From assembly GCA_910588625.1 (NCBI GenBank), contig CAJUQN010000028.1:1-27895 (forward strand): a DNA stretch of 27,895 nucleotides, given 5' to 3'. Of the stretch, positions 1 to 5,838 are shown piece after piece (within the stretch, counting starts at the first letter, position 1; every line of letters starts with the position of its first letter). The DNA comes from an uncultured Oscillospiraceae bacterium (GTDB taxonomy: Bacteria > Bacillota > Clostridia > Oscillospirales > Oscillospiraceae). The notes under the pieces are model-generated. The model was not told the DNA's origin. It made no database searches and saw nothing but the letters and a program-made list of their open reading frames with translations. The translations under genes and the position numbers were made by a program.

Positions 1-111
1 TTCCCCATGAACAAGAACGCCCAGGACGTGATGATGGGCGCGCCCAGCTTTGTGGAACAGCGGCAGCTGGACGAGCTGAACATCGTATGCACCAAGCAAG
101 AGGTAGAATGA
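1..111 (+). CDS. 3' end of an unrecognised protein (partial)
   Basis: The first 37 codons are open in frame 1 and end in TGA. The 36-residue tail contains the stretch NAQDVMMGAPSFVEQRQLDE. The gene starts before the window, so length, start and domains are unknown. The codon use is GC-rich like the core genes, and a strong terminator follows directly, which supports a real gene end. I do not recognise the family from this tail and assign no function. Confidence 0.6.
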   Translation, partial: FPMNKNAQDVMMGAPSFVEQRQLDELNIVCTKQEVE

Positions 112-112
112 C

Positions 113-149
113 AAAAGGTTCCCCTCCCGGCCGGGAGGGGAACCTTTTT
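113..149. terminator. Strong bidirectional intrinsic terminator
   Basis: A near-perfect inverted repeat (AAAGGTTCCCCTCCCGG facing its complement) is flanked by an A-run on the left and a T-run on the right. It can therefore stop transcription both from the partial gene on the left and from the small minus-strand gene, whose stop codon lies at the edge of the hairpin. Confidence 0.9.
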
Positions 150-315
150 ATTTTCTGTTCAAATCCATGACCTTTTTTAAGTCGGAACCCATGGCCGCCT
201 TCCAGCCCGCAGTGAAGGCCCCGCGAATCAGAGAGAAAAGCGCCTCATTCACCTGCTCACACTGGCTGTCGTCCAGAAAATCTGATAGGGCTTTGTCAAA
301 TTCCAGATCATTCAT
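148..315 (-). CDS. Small acidic protein of unknown function (55 aa)
   Basis: A minus-strand ORF of 55 residues begins MNDLEFDKALSDFLDDSQ and ends in a lysine-rich tail. It starts at ATG 315, with AGGTGAT as ribosome binding site six bases upstream. The mid-section (ALFSLIRGAFTAGWKAA) reads as an amphipathic helix. No catalytic motif is visible. It is divergent from a ribbon-helix-helix gene, and the two start regions carry the same 11-base sequence, so it may be regulated by that protein. It could be the partner in a small regulatory or toxin-antitoxin-like pair, but this is only a guess from the layout. Confidence 0.6.
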   Translation of the reverse strand: MNDLEFDKALSDFLDDSQCEQVNEALFSLIRGAFTAGWKAAMGSDLKKVMDLNRK

Positions 316-401
316 AATATCACCTAGTTTTATTGTATATTATATCATATGAATTGTCAATATTACGTTGACAAAAATGCTATTATCAAGTAGGTGATAT
401 T
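316..401. promoter_or_regulatory. Divergent promoter region with an 11-nt inverted repeat over both ribosome binding sites
   Basis: AATATCACCTA at 316-326 is the exact reverse complement of TAGGTGATATT at 391-401, and each copy includes the ribosome binding site of its adjacent gene. For the minus-strand gene there is TTGACA (complement at 355-360), a 17-bp spacer and TACAAT (332-337). An alternative extended -10, TGATATAAT, lies at 339-347. For the plus-strand gene TTGACA lies at 368-373 but no well-spaced -10 is clear. The AT-rich stretch contrasts with the surrounding GC-rich DNA. Confidence 0.6.
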
Positions 402-404
402 GTT

Positions 405-563
405 ATGAAACCCTTAAAAGTCAGAGTTTGTATTACCCTTGACGACCCCATCTATCAAAAAGTAAAAGGTTTGGCCGAATACGACGACCGGTCAGTCTCC
501 AGCTACATCAATCTAGCTTTGCGGGATCATTTGGAGCGGCTGGAGCAGGAGGACAACGAGTGA
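405..563 (+). CDS. Ribbon-helix-helix (CopG/Arc-type) small DNA-binding protein
   Basis: This is a 52-residue protein. Residues 1-12 (MKPLKVRVCITL) can form the DNA-contacting beta strand, followed by two predicted helices around DPIYQKVKGLAEYDD and SVSSYINLALRDHLERL. The SxSxYIxxALRxHL pattern is typical of ribbon-helix-helix regulators and antitoxins. The start is ATG 405, preceded by AGGTGAT. It is divergent from the 55-residue acidic protein, suggesting a regulator controlling itself and its neighbour. No toxin of a recognised family is adjacent, so the antitoxin role is unproven. The protein would act as a dimer. Confidence 0.75.
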   Translation: MKPLKVRVCITLDDPIYQKVKGLAEYDDRSVSSYINLALRDHLERLEQEDNE

Positions 564-600
564 AGAAAGCGCCGGGTTTTCCCGGCGCTTTCTCATTTTA
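564..600. terminator. Bidirectional intrinsic terminator between the RHH gene and rnhA
   Basis: A 13-bp perfect stem (AGAAAGCGCCGGG with its complement) and a TTTT loop are followed by a T-rich stretch on the plus strand. It lies between two convergent genes and overlaps the end of rnhA. Confidence 0.85.
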
Positions 601-1030
601 ATTTTTGCCATTCCTTGACCGCCAGCTCATCACAGCGGTTATTATAGGGGTTTTCTGCGTGCCCCTTCACCCAATGGAGCTTGACCGTATGTTTTCCGCA
701 CAGCTCCAGCAGACGCTCCCACAGGTCGGGATTCAGGGCGGGCTTTTTGTCTGACTTCACCCAGCCTCTGGCCTTCCAGCCCTTAGCCCATCCCTTTTCC
801 AGCGCGTCAATGACATACTTGGAGTCGGAATAAAGGTCCACAATACAGGGCTCCTTCAAAGCCTCCAGCCCCTTGATAACGGCGGTAAGCTCCATACGGT
901 TGTTGGTAGTTTTGAGTTCGCCGCCGCTGAGCTCCTTTTTGTGTTCGCCGAACATCAGGATAGCCCCCCAGCCGCCGGGGCCTGGGTTTCCGGAGCAGGC
1001 ACCGTCAGTATATAGAATCACAGTTTTCAT
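593..1030 (-). CDS. rnhA: Ribonuclease HI
   Basis: This 145-residue enzyme cuts the RNA strand of RNA-DNA hybrids (Okazaki primers, R-loops) in the cytoplasm using two metal ions. The full catalytic set is visible: D9 in YTDGACSGNPGPGGWG, E47 in NNRMEL, D69 in YSDSKYV, H124 in WVKGHAENP and D134 in NRCDELA. The basic handle region (GWAKGWKARGWVKSDKK) is also present. Its length matches type-1 RNase H without the extra N-terminal hybrid-binding domain. Start ATG 1030 is preceded by an AAGGAA ribosome binding site. It may be cotranscribed with the small membrane-protein gene just upstream (15-base gap). Confidence 0.97.
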   Translation of the reverse strand: MKTVILYTDGACSGNPGPGGWGAILMFGEHKKELSGGELKTTNNRMELTAVIKGLEALKEPCIVDLYSDSKYVIDALEKGWAKGWKARGWVKSDKKPALNPDLWERLLELCGKHTVKLHWVKGHAENPYNNRCDELAVKEWQKLK

Positions 1031-1045
1031 GCGTTGTTTCCTTCT

Positions 1046-1240
1046 TTACTGAATGTTTTTCCAACGCCAAGGATACATGAAATCAGTGAGAAAGTCAAAC
1101 ACATTATTTTCCGTTCCCCGGTCAAACAATCGAAAACGCTTTGACATCATTTCTACTGCCGCTGATATATACGCAGGAAGTAAAAAATAGATCACAGTCA
1201 GGCTGACAATACGCCACCAATTTCCTCTTAACCAATTCAT
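1046..1240 (-). CDS. Small single-pass membrane protein of unknown function (64 aa)
   Basis: The ORF starts at ATG 1240, four bases after GAGGTGG, and encodes 64 residues. A basic start (MNWLRGNWWR) is followed by one hydrophobic segment (about residues 9-28, IVSLTVIYFLLPAYISAAV) and a charged C-terminal region rich in Arg, Phe and Trp. This topology suggests a membrane-anchored micro-protein; the positive-inside rule places the N-terminus in the cytoplasm. I do not recognise the family. It is upstream of rnhA in the same direction. The AT-rich composition differs from core genes and may indicate accessory origin. Confidence 0.5.
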   Translation of the reverse strand: MNWLRGNWWRIVSLTVIYFLLPAYISAAVEMMSKRFRLFDRGTENNVFDFLTDFMYPWRWKNIQ

Positions 1241-1263
1241 AATACCACCTCTCAAGTGGTATT
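1241..1263 (-). promoter_or_regulatory. Hairpin covering the ribosome binding site of the small membrane-protein gene
   Basis: AATACCAC (1241-1248) and GTGGTATT (1256-1263) form an 8-bp inverted repeat with a 7-base loop. In the minus-strand transcript this pairs part of the GAGGTGG ribosome binding site and the bases up to the ATG. Two overlapping TATAAT hexamers lie just upstream (within about 1260-1272), so the hairpin would sit at the extreme 5' end of the message if they are used. Confidence 0.4.
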
Positions 1264-1434
1264 ATATTATATTAGTTTCACAGAATCCAGTGTTTTCAAC
1301 GGTTTAACCATCAAGGTGTAGAAGTAATGGCGGAATAATCTGCACTGAACTGCTTTTTATAGGTCTTAAATACGGTTAAGATTTTACCCTATTGCTTCGT
1401 TGGCGGGCAGAATATGCAACCACAAAACCTACAC
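1264..1434. other. Low-GC gap at the downstream edge of the prophage remnant
   Basis: No intact gene is seen. On the minus strand one frame reads KILTVFKTYKKQFSADYSAI and a few more residues to a stop, but it is closed upstream by TAG and has no start. It could be a leftover C-terminus of an accessory gene. No tRNA or clear attachment repeat was found. The phage endolysin expected near the holin is absent from this side. Confidence 0.4.
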
Positions 1435-1710
1435 TCAGCCCCGGAGCATATAGAGTGTACGAGGGTCCTTAACAGGAAGCGCCTTGTACTCTTCTTGATC
1501 CATGACCTCTACTTTCAAATAGCTTCCCTCAGCCGGGACGCCATCCTTTCCTTTGAGAGAGGCGATCCACTCTTCTTCTGTACCAATGAACCCATGCTCA
1601 ACAGCAATCTGGTATGCAGATTTACCGTCTTCTCCTTTCAGAGCGCCTGCTCCGGCAAGAGTTTTTTTGATAAAACCTTTCAGCAGGACATATACCTGAT
1701 CGCCAGTCAT
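1435..1710 (-). CDS. Short tail-fibre-like phage protein
   Basis: This 91-residue protein has a central KGEDGKSAYQIAVEHGFIG motif followed by TEEEWIASLKGKDG. The pattern (GxSAYxIAVxxGFxGTEEEWxxSLKG) is repeated in many phage and bacterial tail-fibre and collagen-like proteins. The N-terminus (MTGDQVYVLLKGFIKKTLAG) matches short appendage proteins placed downstream of tail genes. Start ATG 1710 is preceded by AAGGAGGCGATGAT. It is the last gene of the remnant and may be complete or a C-terminally trimmed fibre. Confidence 0.7.
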   Translation of the reverse strand: MTGDQVYVLLKGFIKKTLAGAGALKGEDGKSAYQIAVEHGFIGTEEEWIASLKGKDGVPAEGSYLKVEVMDQEEYKALPVKDPRTLYMLRG

Positions 1711-1722
1711 ATCATCGCCTCC

Positions 1723-1941
1723 TTAAATCAGATACCAGGTCTTTGTACCGGCATGATATTGGGCGTAGGTACCATTGTCGAGGAATAGACAGGAACTTCC
1801 CGCCGCCATGTCGTCATAGGTAGGCAGTTTGGCAAAGTCCCCACTAAAACCTTGGAAACTGTAAATGTAGCGCATCTTACCATCGGTATAGGCTTGTTTA
1901 TCTTTACCGATCAACTCGATGCTGCCAAGATTTTCGTTCAT
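1723..1941 (-). CDS. Small phage tail-associated protein, unknown function (72 aa)
   Basis: The 72-residue protein has the C-terminal pattern KLPTYDDMAAGSSCLFLDNG then TYAQYHAGTKTWYLI. The elements GSxxxxLDxG and TxTWY recur in small proteins found beside phage tail fibres. Start ATG 1941 follows GAGGAGGTAGCCT. It lies 12 bases from the fibre-like gene and close behind the holin-like gene, in one transcription unit. It has no membrane segment and no catalytic motif. Its role in the virion is not established. Confidence 0.6.
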   Translation of the reverse strand: MNENLGSIELIGKDKQAYTDGKMRYIYSFQGFSGDFAKLPTYDDMAAGSSCLFLDNGTYAQYHAGTKTWYLI

Positions 1942-1944
1942 AGG

Positions 1945-2253
1945 CTACCTCCTCGACTCAAGCTGTGTCAAAACCTCTTTCAGTTTATCAAAACCGAACA
2001 TGGCGGCATAGGACACTAAAAAGCCCAAAATGACAGCCGCCACAATCATGTACCACACGACGGTAATCGCCTTGATTTGACAGTAGGCAAAGAATGCCAC
2101 CATCGTCAGTGTCATCGAAATGATGACAACCAGAATATTCGTCGGCATCTTTTCCCAGGTGAGCTTCTTGAGAACCTGGGTAATGATGTTAGTCAGCACC
2201 ACCAGCACGCCGACAATGCTGAGAATAACTGACAGGTTCAGCACGCCGTCCAT
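1945..2253 (-). CDS. Putative phage holin
   Basis: The 102-residue protein is very hydrophobic, with three likely membrane segments: about residues 6-27 (LSVILSIVGVLVVLTNIITQ), 38-57 (TNILVVIISMTLTMVAFFAY) and 64-86 (TVVWYMIVAAVILGFLVSYA). A charged C-terminus (KLKEVLTQLESRR) follows. Size, topology and position in the lysis region fit a holin, which would form membrane lesions that let endolysin reach the wall. No endolysin gene remains here. A strong AAGGAGGAATTC ribosome binding site precedes ATG 2253. Confidence 0.72.
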   Translation of the reverse strand: MDGVLNLSVILSIVGVLVVLTNIITQVLKKLTWEKMPTNILVVIISMTLTMVAFFAYCQIKAITVVWYMIVAAVILGFLVSYAAMFGFDKLKEVLTQLESRR

Positions 2254-2273
2254 TTTGAATTCCTCCTTCGACC

Positions 2274-2663
2274 TTACTTCTCCGCCGTGCCAAGTACGTT
2301 ACGTTCTGCACGATCCTCGGCCCTGCGATTCAGCCACATCAGAGCTTCCTCAATGTGCGTCAAAGCACAGGCATTCTCCCGGCAGGAAAACTCCCCAGCC
2401 TGGAAAGCACGCAACTGGTCACGCACGATTTCCAGCAGATCGGCGTTGGACACACCCTTTCTCGAAGTCGAGTCCGTGCGCGGACCGCACTGGAACTGGA
2501 TGCGAACCATATCATCCTCGCTCTCCGGCAGACCACCGCCGAAAGACACCACATAATCGTGGTAGGCGCCGCCAGGGCCGCGCGGCCCATCACGGTACAC
2601 AGTGTTCAGATTGTTGCGCTTCTGAATAGTGTTCAACTTATCCATGGGGTTCGGTTTTTTCAC
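2274..2663 (-). CDS. Acb2/Tad1-like anti-defence protein (cyclic-nucleotide sponge family), putative
   Basis: This 129-residue protein starts at GTG 2663, eight bases after AGAGGAGG. The N-terminal part contains a Gly-rich section (GPRGPGGAYHDYVV) and a strand-like IQFQCGP. The C-terminal half is a helical hairpin: SNADLLEIVRDQLRAFQAG, then FSCRENACALTHIEEALMWL, then NRRAEDRAERNVLGT. The order GP...GV.N.DLL.IV...L..FQ.G.F.CRENA.AL...EEAL.WL..R...R...GT is what I associate with the Acb2/Tad1 hairpin family. Acb2 sequesters CBASS cyclic di- and trinucleotides, and Tad1 sequesters the gcADPR signals of Thoeris. The assignment rests on remembered family pattern, not a search. It lies between two membrane-protein genes of the phage lysis module and appears intact. 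Confidence 0.6.
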   Translation of the reverse strand: MKKPNPMDKLNTIQKRNNLNTVYRDGPRGPGGAYHDYVVSFGGGLPESEDDMVRIQFQCGPRTDSTSRKGVSNADLLEIVRDQLRAFQAGEFSCRENACALTHIEEALMWLNRRAEDRAERNVLGTAEK

Positions 2664-2680
2664 GATAATTCCTCCTCTTA

Positions 2681-3055
2681 TTATTCCACCCCGTCGGGAA
2701 GGTCCGAGCCGGGCTTATCCGGCCATGAATTGTTCTTGCTCAGATTCTCGAAAACGGACTTGACCGCATACACCAGCACAACCCCGATGATCTCTGTGAG
2801 AGCCACTTGAGACAGACTTTCAGCAATCTGCTCTTTACCCATCCATGCCAGGATGTAACTGCACCACACCCAAGCAAATCCATTGAACAGGCAGAGCAAC
2901 ACAATGAGTTTCATAGTGGTCCACTTCTTCTCAGGCTTTTGAATAGGGGGTTCGGATGGGGCAATCTCTTCGACAGGCTCCTCTACATCCTTGGAGAAAG
3001 TCTCAGCGGGTTCAATAACCGCAGGGGCCGGCCCCTGCTGGGCTTTGATACGCAT
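2681..3055 (-). CDS. Phage membrane protein with proline/glutamate-rich N-terminus
   Basis: The protein has 124 residues. Residues 1-45 are acidic and proline-rich (PAETFSKDVEEPVEEIAPSE). Two hydrophobic segments follow: about residues 48-71 (MKLIVLLCLFNGFAWVWCSY) and 82-102 (SQVALTEIIGVVLVYAVKSV). A polar tail ends the chain. It sits in the lysis region between the XhlA-like and Acb2-like genes and could assist the holin or be a second holin. I do not recognise a specific family. Start ATG 3055 has GGAGGCTGAGTT upstream. Confidence 0.62.
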   Translation of the reverse strand: MRIKAQQGPAPAVIEPAETFSKDVEEPVEEIAPSEPPIQKPEKKWTTMKLIVLLCLFNGFAWVWCSYILAWMGKEQIAESLSQVALTEIIGVVLVYAVKSVFENLSKNNSWPDKPGSDLPDGVE

Positions 3056-3058
3056 AAC

Positions 3059-3400
3059 TCAGCCTCCTTTCATCTTAAGCTGTGCAAAGATGTAACCAAC
3101 CACAATGCTGATGATGGTGGTCATGACATAACCTACGGCCTTCCGCCACATTTCTCCATCTCGGTTCTCCAACGTCGCCAAACGTTGTCCCTGAGACACC
3201 TGCTCTTTCAACATGTTCTCCATGTTCAGAGCCAGCTTCTCCACAGATGTGCTAATTGCGGCAACCTGCTTGATGGTCTCTTCCAAAGCATTCAGGCGAT
3301 GATTTTGGCGGTCGTTTTCTTCCTCCAACCGCTTGTTTTCGCTTTCCATGCTTCGGCGGAACTCCTCATGCTCATGGCGAGAAACGTAATCCCCGTCCAT
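3059..3400 (-). CDS. XhlA/haemolysin-type phage lysis-module protein
   Basis: From ATG 3400, preceded by AGGAGGTGACAGAT, the product has 113 residues. Residues 1-85 form a highly charged heptad-rich coiled coil (SMESENKRLEEENDRQNHRL), and residues about 88-108 form one membrane segment (VGYVMTTIISIVVGYIFAQL). This matches the architecture of XhlA-like proteins that accompany phage holins, as in the PBSX-type xkdX-xhlA-xhlB order. XkdX lies directly upstream here, which supports the call. An upstream in-frame GTG at 3409 is less likely because it falls inside the ribosome binding site. Confidence 0.72.
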   Translation of the reverse strand: MDGDYVSRHEHEEFRRSMESENKRLEEENDRQNHRLNALEETIKQVAAISTSVEKLALNMENMLKEQVSQGQRLATLENRDGEMWRKAVGYVMTTIISIVVGYIFAQLKMKGG

Positions 3401-3438
3401 ATCTGTCACCTCCTGCTACTTCAAGCTCTGTGTGAGCA

Positions 3439-3585
3439 TCAGGCAGGATTGCCGCTCAGCATAGCGGTGAGCTCGGAATACTCAGCCTCGGAGATCTTGC
3501 CGGCAGCGTAGAAGATGTCCAGCTTGGTTTCGATGCCCTCGGTCTGGCCGCGCTCGATCATGCGCTTCAGAGTACGATACAACAT
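3439..3585 (-). CDS. XkdX family phage protein (48 aa)
   Basis: A 48-residue protein starts at ATG 3585 after a GGGGGAAT ribosome binding site. It contains RTLKRMIERGQTEGIETKLD and FYAAGKISEAEYSELTAML. This is the usual size and sequence pattern of XkdX, a small protein encoded after tail-fibre genes of PBSX-like phages; its function is not well defined. In a complete phage it follows the tail genes, but here it follows the capsid start directly, marking a large deletion just upstream. Confidence 0.82.
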   Translation of the reverse strand: MLYRTLKRMIERGQTEGIETKLDIFYAAGKISEAEYSELTAMLSGNPA

Positions 3586-3603
3586 GTCCTATTCCCCCTT
3601 CCC

Positions 3604-3762
3604 TCAAATATCAGTCTCCTCATTCTGCTCCATGTAGATGCTGAGAGCATTCTTAAAGGTGCCCACGCTGTTCTGTTTGGCCAGAGCGAGAATCTCACCC
3701 TGAGCAGCATGGCTCAGGACGGTATCCTTAGTCTCGTCCTTGTCGAAAACATTGTGCTTCAT
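3604..3762 (-). pseudogene. N-terminal fragment of a major capsid protein
   Basis: The last 52 codons of the protease ORF begin MKHNVFDKDETKDTVLSHAA and continue QGEILALAKQNSVGTFKNAL, a pattern typical of the N-terminal scaffold arm of HK97-type major capsid proteins. A ribosome binding site (AAGGGAGG) lies 10-11 bases before this internal ATG. Reading stops after SIYMEQNEETDI, where about 300 or more residues of capsid would be expected. The rest of the gene is missing and XkdX follows within 20 bases, so this is a truncated gene. Confidence 0.7.
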
Positions 3763-4500
3763 GGTAGAGTTACCTCCCTTATTGTTATCAGATTTGTTGT
3801 CGGGGTCACCATCGTCCCCCTCGCCCTCATCCTTGGCTTCAAGGGCGGCTGCGACCAGTGCCATCGTAGCGGCCTTCTGATCGTCATTCATAGTTGCGAC
3901 GATTTCATCGACGGTCTTTTCTTTGTTGGCTCCAGGCTCCTCCTTAGGCTTCGGCTCCTCCTTAGGCTTCGGCTCCTCCTTAGGCTTCTCCTCAGGATTA
4001 TCCTTCTTCTTGGGAACAAGGGGCGGCTTTTCGCTGGAATGGAAAAGGCTGATGGGTTCGTAAGCGGAAAGGATGACCTCCTGCTCACCCCCCTCACCAT
4101 GGGCCATATCGACAAAGTCGATAAAAGCGCCAGGATTTGCTCCAGCAATCACGAGGCTGACCTCTTTGATATCCCCATGCGTAACATCCTTGGTACGGCT
4201 CTGTTTGAGCCCATTGGCATAGATGGACAGCGATGCGATATCTCCGTGCTGAACGAGCTCCTTGGCCGCCTTGCCCTCCTCCGTATTATTGAAGGAGCAA
4301 TAGGCATAAACACCGTCCTGCCGGTTCTCCAGAATCGCATGGCCAAGAACATTGGTGGGTTCATCATGCTTGTGGTTCCAGACCAGAGGAACCTTAGCCC
4401 CATCGCAGTGTGCGAAGGCATCCTTCCGAATAGTCCGTCCATCAGCGCAGACCAGATCATTTCGGGTTGCCCAGCCACTAAAGTCATACTTCAGATCCAT
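3604..4500 (-). CDS. HK97-family prohead protease, reading into the capsid N-terminus
   Basis: The enzyme matures phage procapsids by cleaving scaffold and capsid N-termini. Start ATG 4500 overlaps the portal end by 17 bases and gives 298 residues. The protease domain covers about residues 1-125: W-N-H-K-H near residue 43 and SLSIYAN near residues 90-96 are the candidate catalytic His and Ser, followed by DIKEVSLVIAGANPGAFID. Residues about 155-240 are Pro/Glu/Lys- then Asp-rich (scaffold-like). The last 52 residues read as the start of a major capsid protein. Whether protease and capsid were fused in the parent phage or joined later cannot be decided here. Confidence 0.82.
   Translation of the reverse strand: MDLKYDFSGWATRNDLVCADGRTIRKDAFAHCDGAKVPLVWNHKHDEPTNVLGHAILENRQDGVYAYCSFNNTEEGKAAKELVQHGDIASLSIYANGLKQSRTKDVTHGDIKEVSLVIAGANPGAFIDFVDMAHGEGGEQEVILSAYEPISLFHSSEKPPLVPKKKDNPEEKPKEEPKPKEEPKPKEEPGANKEKTVDEIVATMNDDQKAATMALVAAALEAKDEGEGDDGDPDNKSDNNKGGNSTMKHNVFDKDETKDTVLSHAAQGEILALAKQNSVGTFKNALSIYMEQNEETDI
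3935..3988 (-). repeat. Three tandem copies of an 18-bp coding repeat
   Basis: The 18-base unit GGCTCCTCCTTAGGCTTC (plus strand) is repeated three times without change at 3935-3952, 3953-3970 and 3971-3988. It encodes the KPKEEP repeats in the scaffold-like linker of the prohead protease. The exact identity suggests recent slippage expansion. Confidence 0.85.
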
Positions 4501-5530
4501 TTTGAACTTCTTCCTCCTTTTGAGTTGATGTTTTGGTCGATTCCTCTTTCGGCGCACTCAAGTTGCTGTTCCTGAGTTCATCCGCCTTCGGGTCCTTCGA
4601 CGGCGTCATGCCGATCTTCTGCCGGATCTCATTCGAGGTCATGATCTCATTGCGAGTCATTTTGTCAGCAATTTCAGCAATTTCGTTTACAGGCACCAGC
4701 TTGAACGGATCTCTGAAGAACAGGATCGACTGCCTCTGTGACCGAGCGGTCTTCGTGAGGAACTTCCTCTTCATTTCGTCAACAATGGCTGAGAGAATCG
4801 GTTCGATGATTCGACTCATATAGTTCAGCATTGTCTTATCGTCGGCAGAGCCATCCATAATGCTTTGGGTGAGTCCTAACTGGCTGTAAAGCATGCTCGT
4901 CAGGTACTCAATCTGCGACATCAGGTTGTTGTCGACGGGCCGATTCAACTGAACCACATGTTCTGTGCCATCAGTGTAAGCGACACCGTATTTGGAGCCG
5001 GCCAACTGCTCCTCGATATCTTTACGGCGGTTCTCCGCCTGTTGACGCCTTGCTTCCGTCTTGATGACATACGGAAGTTGAATGATGAGGTTGAGTTTTC
5101 CGGAACCACTTTGCTCATCAATCGCATCCAAAATATTGAGCTTCCGAATCAACCTTTGTAGTGTGGAGTTGGGGGCATTCATCACGGCGTAGAAAGGATT
5201 CTCCACGATAGCCACTGCACTCTTTGGCACAATGACGTTTTCTTTCTCGCCAGTTCGATCGTTGTAAACACGGACTTTCACATGTTTCGGATACCATTCC
5301 AAAACTTGTCCGGTACGCATCGTCTCGATTTTGAACGAACCAGTGTCTGGATCAATATCTGTGTCTGTGTCAACCGGAACAATCGCTACACAACCCTCGT
5401 CCAACATGGACATGACCACGTCCTGGAAAAATGCCCGACCAGTTTGGTCAATATTGGCTTCCAGGGTTAGACAATTGTTAAGCGAACTGTTAAGAATAGA
5501 AGTAAAGCGCCCATGCGGAGAAAGTTGTTT
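4484..5530 (-). pseudogene. Phage portal protein, N-terminus missing
   Basis: The frame is open from 5530 to 4484 (about 349 codons) after a TAG at 5531-5533. Its first recognisable portal sequence is near 5515 (GRFTSILNSSLNNCLTLEAN), then IDQTGRAFFQDVVMSMLDEG and the portal core with MLYSQLGLTQSIMDGSADD. The C-terminus, EIADKMTRNEIMTSNEIRQK with GMTPSKDPKADELRN, is typical of this portal type. The portal ring is the DNA entry and exit gate of the head. Roughly the first quarter of the protein is missing and has been replaced by an out-of-frame nuclease-like ORF, so no functional portal is made. Confidence 0.8.
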
Positions 5531-5838
5531 CTAAATGAAATAGTGTCAGCAGTGCCAAAACAATTCGGCGAATAATAGAGCACCTGTTCGGGCGTCATCT
5601 TATAGCCGATAGCATCGTTGACATACATATTTAGGGTCTTGTCAGACCTTGGGAGCTTTTGGCCGAGGATGATGCATTGCGCCGCAAAAGCGTGGAGCAA
5701 GGTCCCTTTCTGAGCTGCACGCCATTTTGCATATGCATCGGCAACCTTACCCTCGCTGTAGTTAAAATATGCAACCTTCGGAAATGTAGGAGTGCGAGTA
5801 TAGGAGCGGTACAGAAATGATGTGCGAACTGCCCACAC
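5467..5838 (-). pseudogene. Phage PD-(D/E)XK nuclease-like protein, truncated at both ends
   Basis: The 123-codon frame starts at GTG 5838 right after an in-frame TAA, with no ribosome binding site, so its own N-terminus is lost. The core includes YFNYSEGKVADAYAKWRAAQ, KGTLLHAFAAQCIILGQKLP and MTPEQVLYYSPNCFGTADTI, then SFRNNFLR. In related phage proteins as I recall them, a D-x-K nuclease motif follows immediately after this point; here the frame instead runs out of phase through portal DNA (MGALLLFLTVRLTIV) to a stop. The catalytic half is therefore absent. The nuclease label is from memory and is tentative. Confidence 0.55.

Larger units (their letters stand above)
1435..5838 (-). mobile_element. 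Degraded HK97-type (tailed phage) prophage remnant
   Basis: All genes run on the minus strand in phage late-gene order: nuclease-like fragment, portal fragment, prohead protease, capsid N-terminus, XkdX, XhlA-like protein, membrane protein, anti-defence-like protein, holin-like protein and two tail-associated small proteins. Missing are integrase, repressor, terminase, most of the capsid, head-tail connectors, tail tube, tape measure and endolysin. At least two internal joins are visible (about 5505-5535 and about 3605-3635), so it cannot form virions. The remnant sits between rnhA and gyrA, close to the origin. Confidence 0.88.

Noticed and set aside
1414..1788. A 124-codon plus-strand ORF over the tail-protein genes
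   Set aside because: It is opposite two phage genes with good ribosome binding sites and recognisable tail motifs; it has none of its own.
3935..3988. Short direct repeats that might suggest a CRISPR array
   Set aside because: The 18-bp units are back to back without spacers and encode in-frame KPKEEP repeats. No CRISPR array or cas gene is present in the window.
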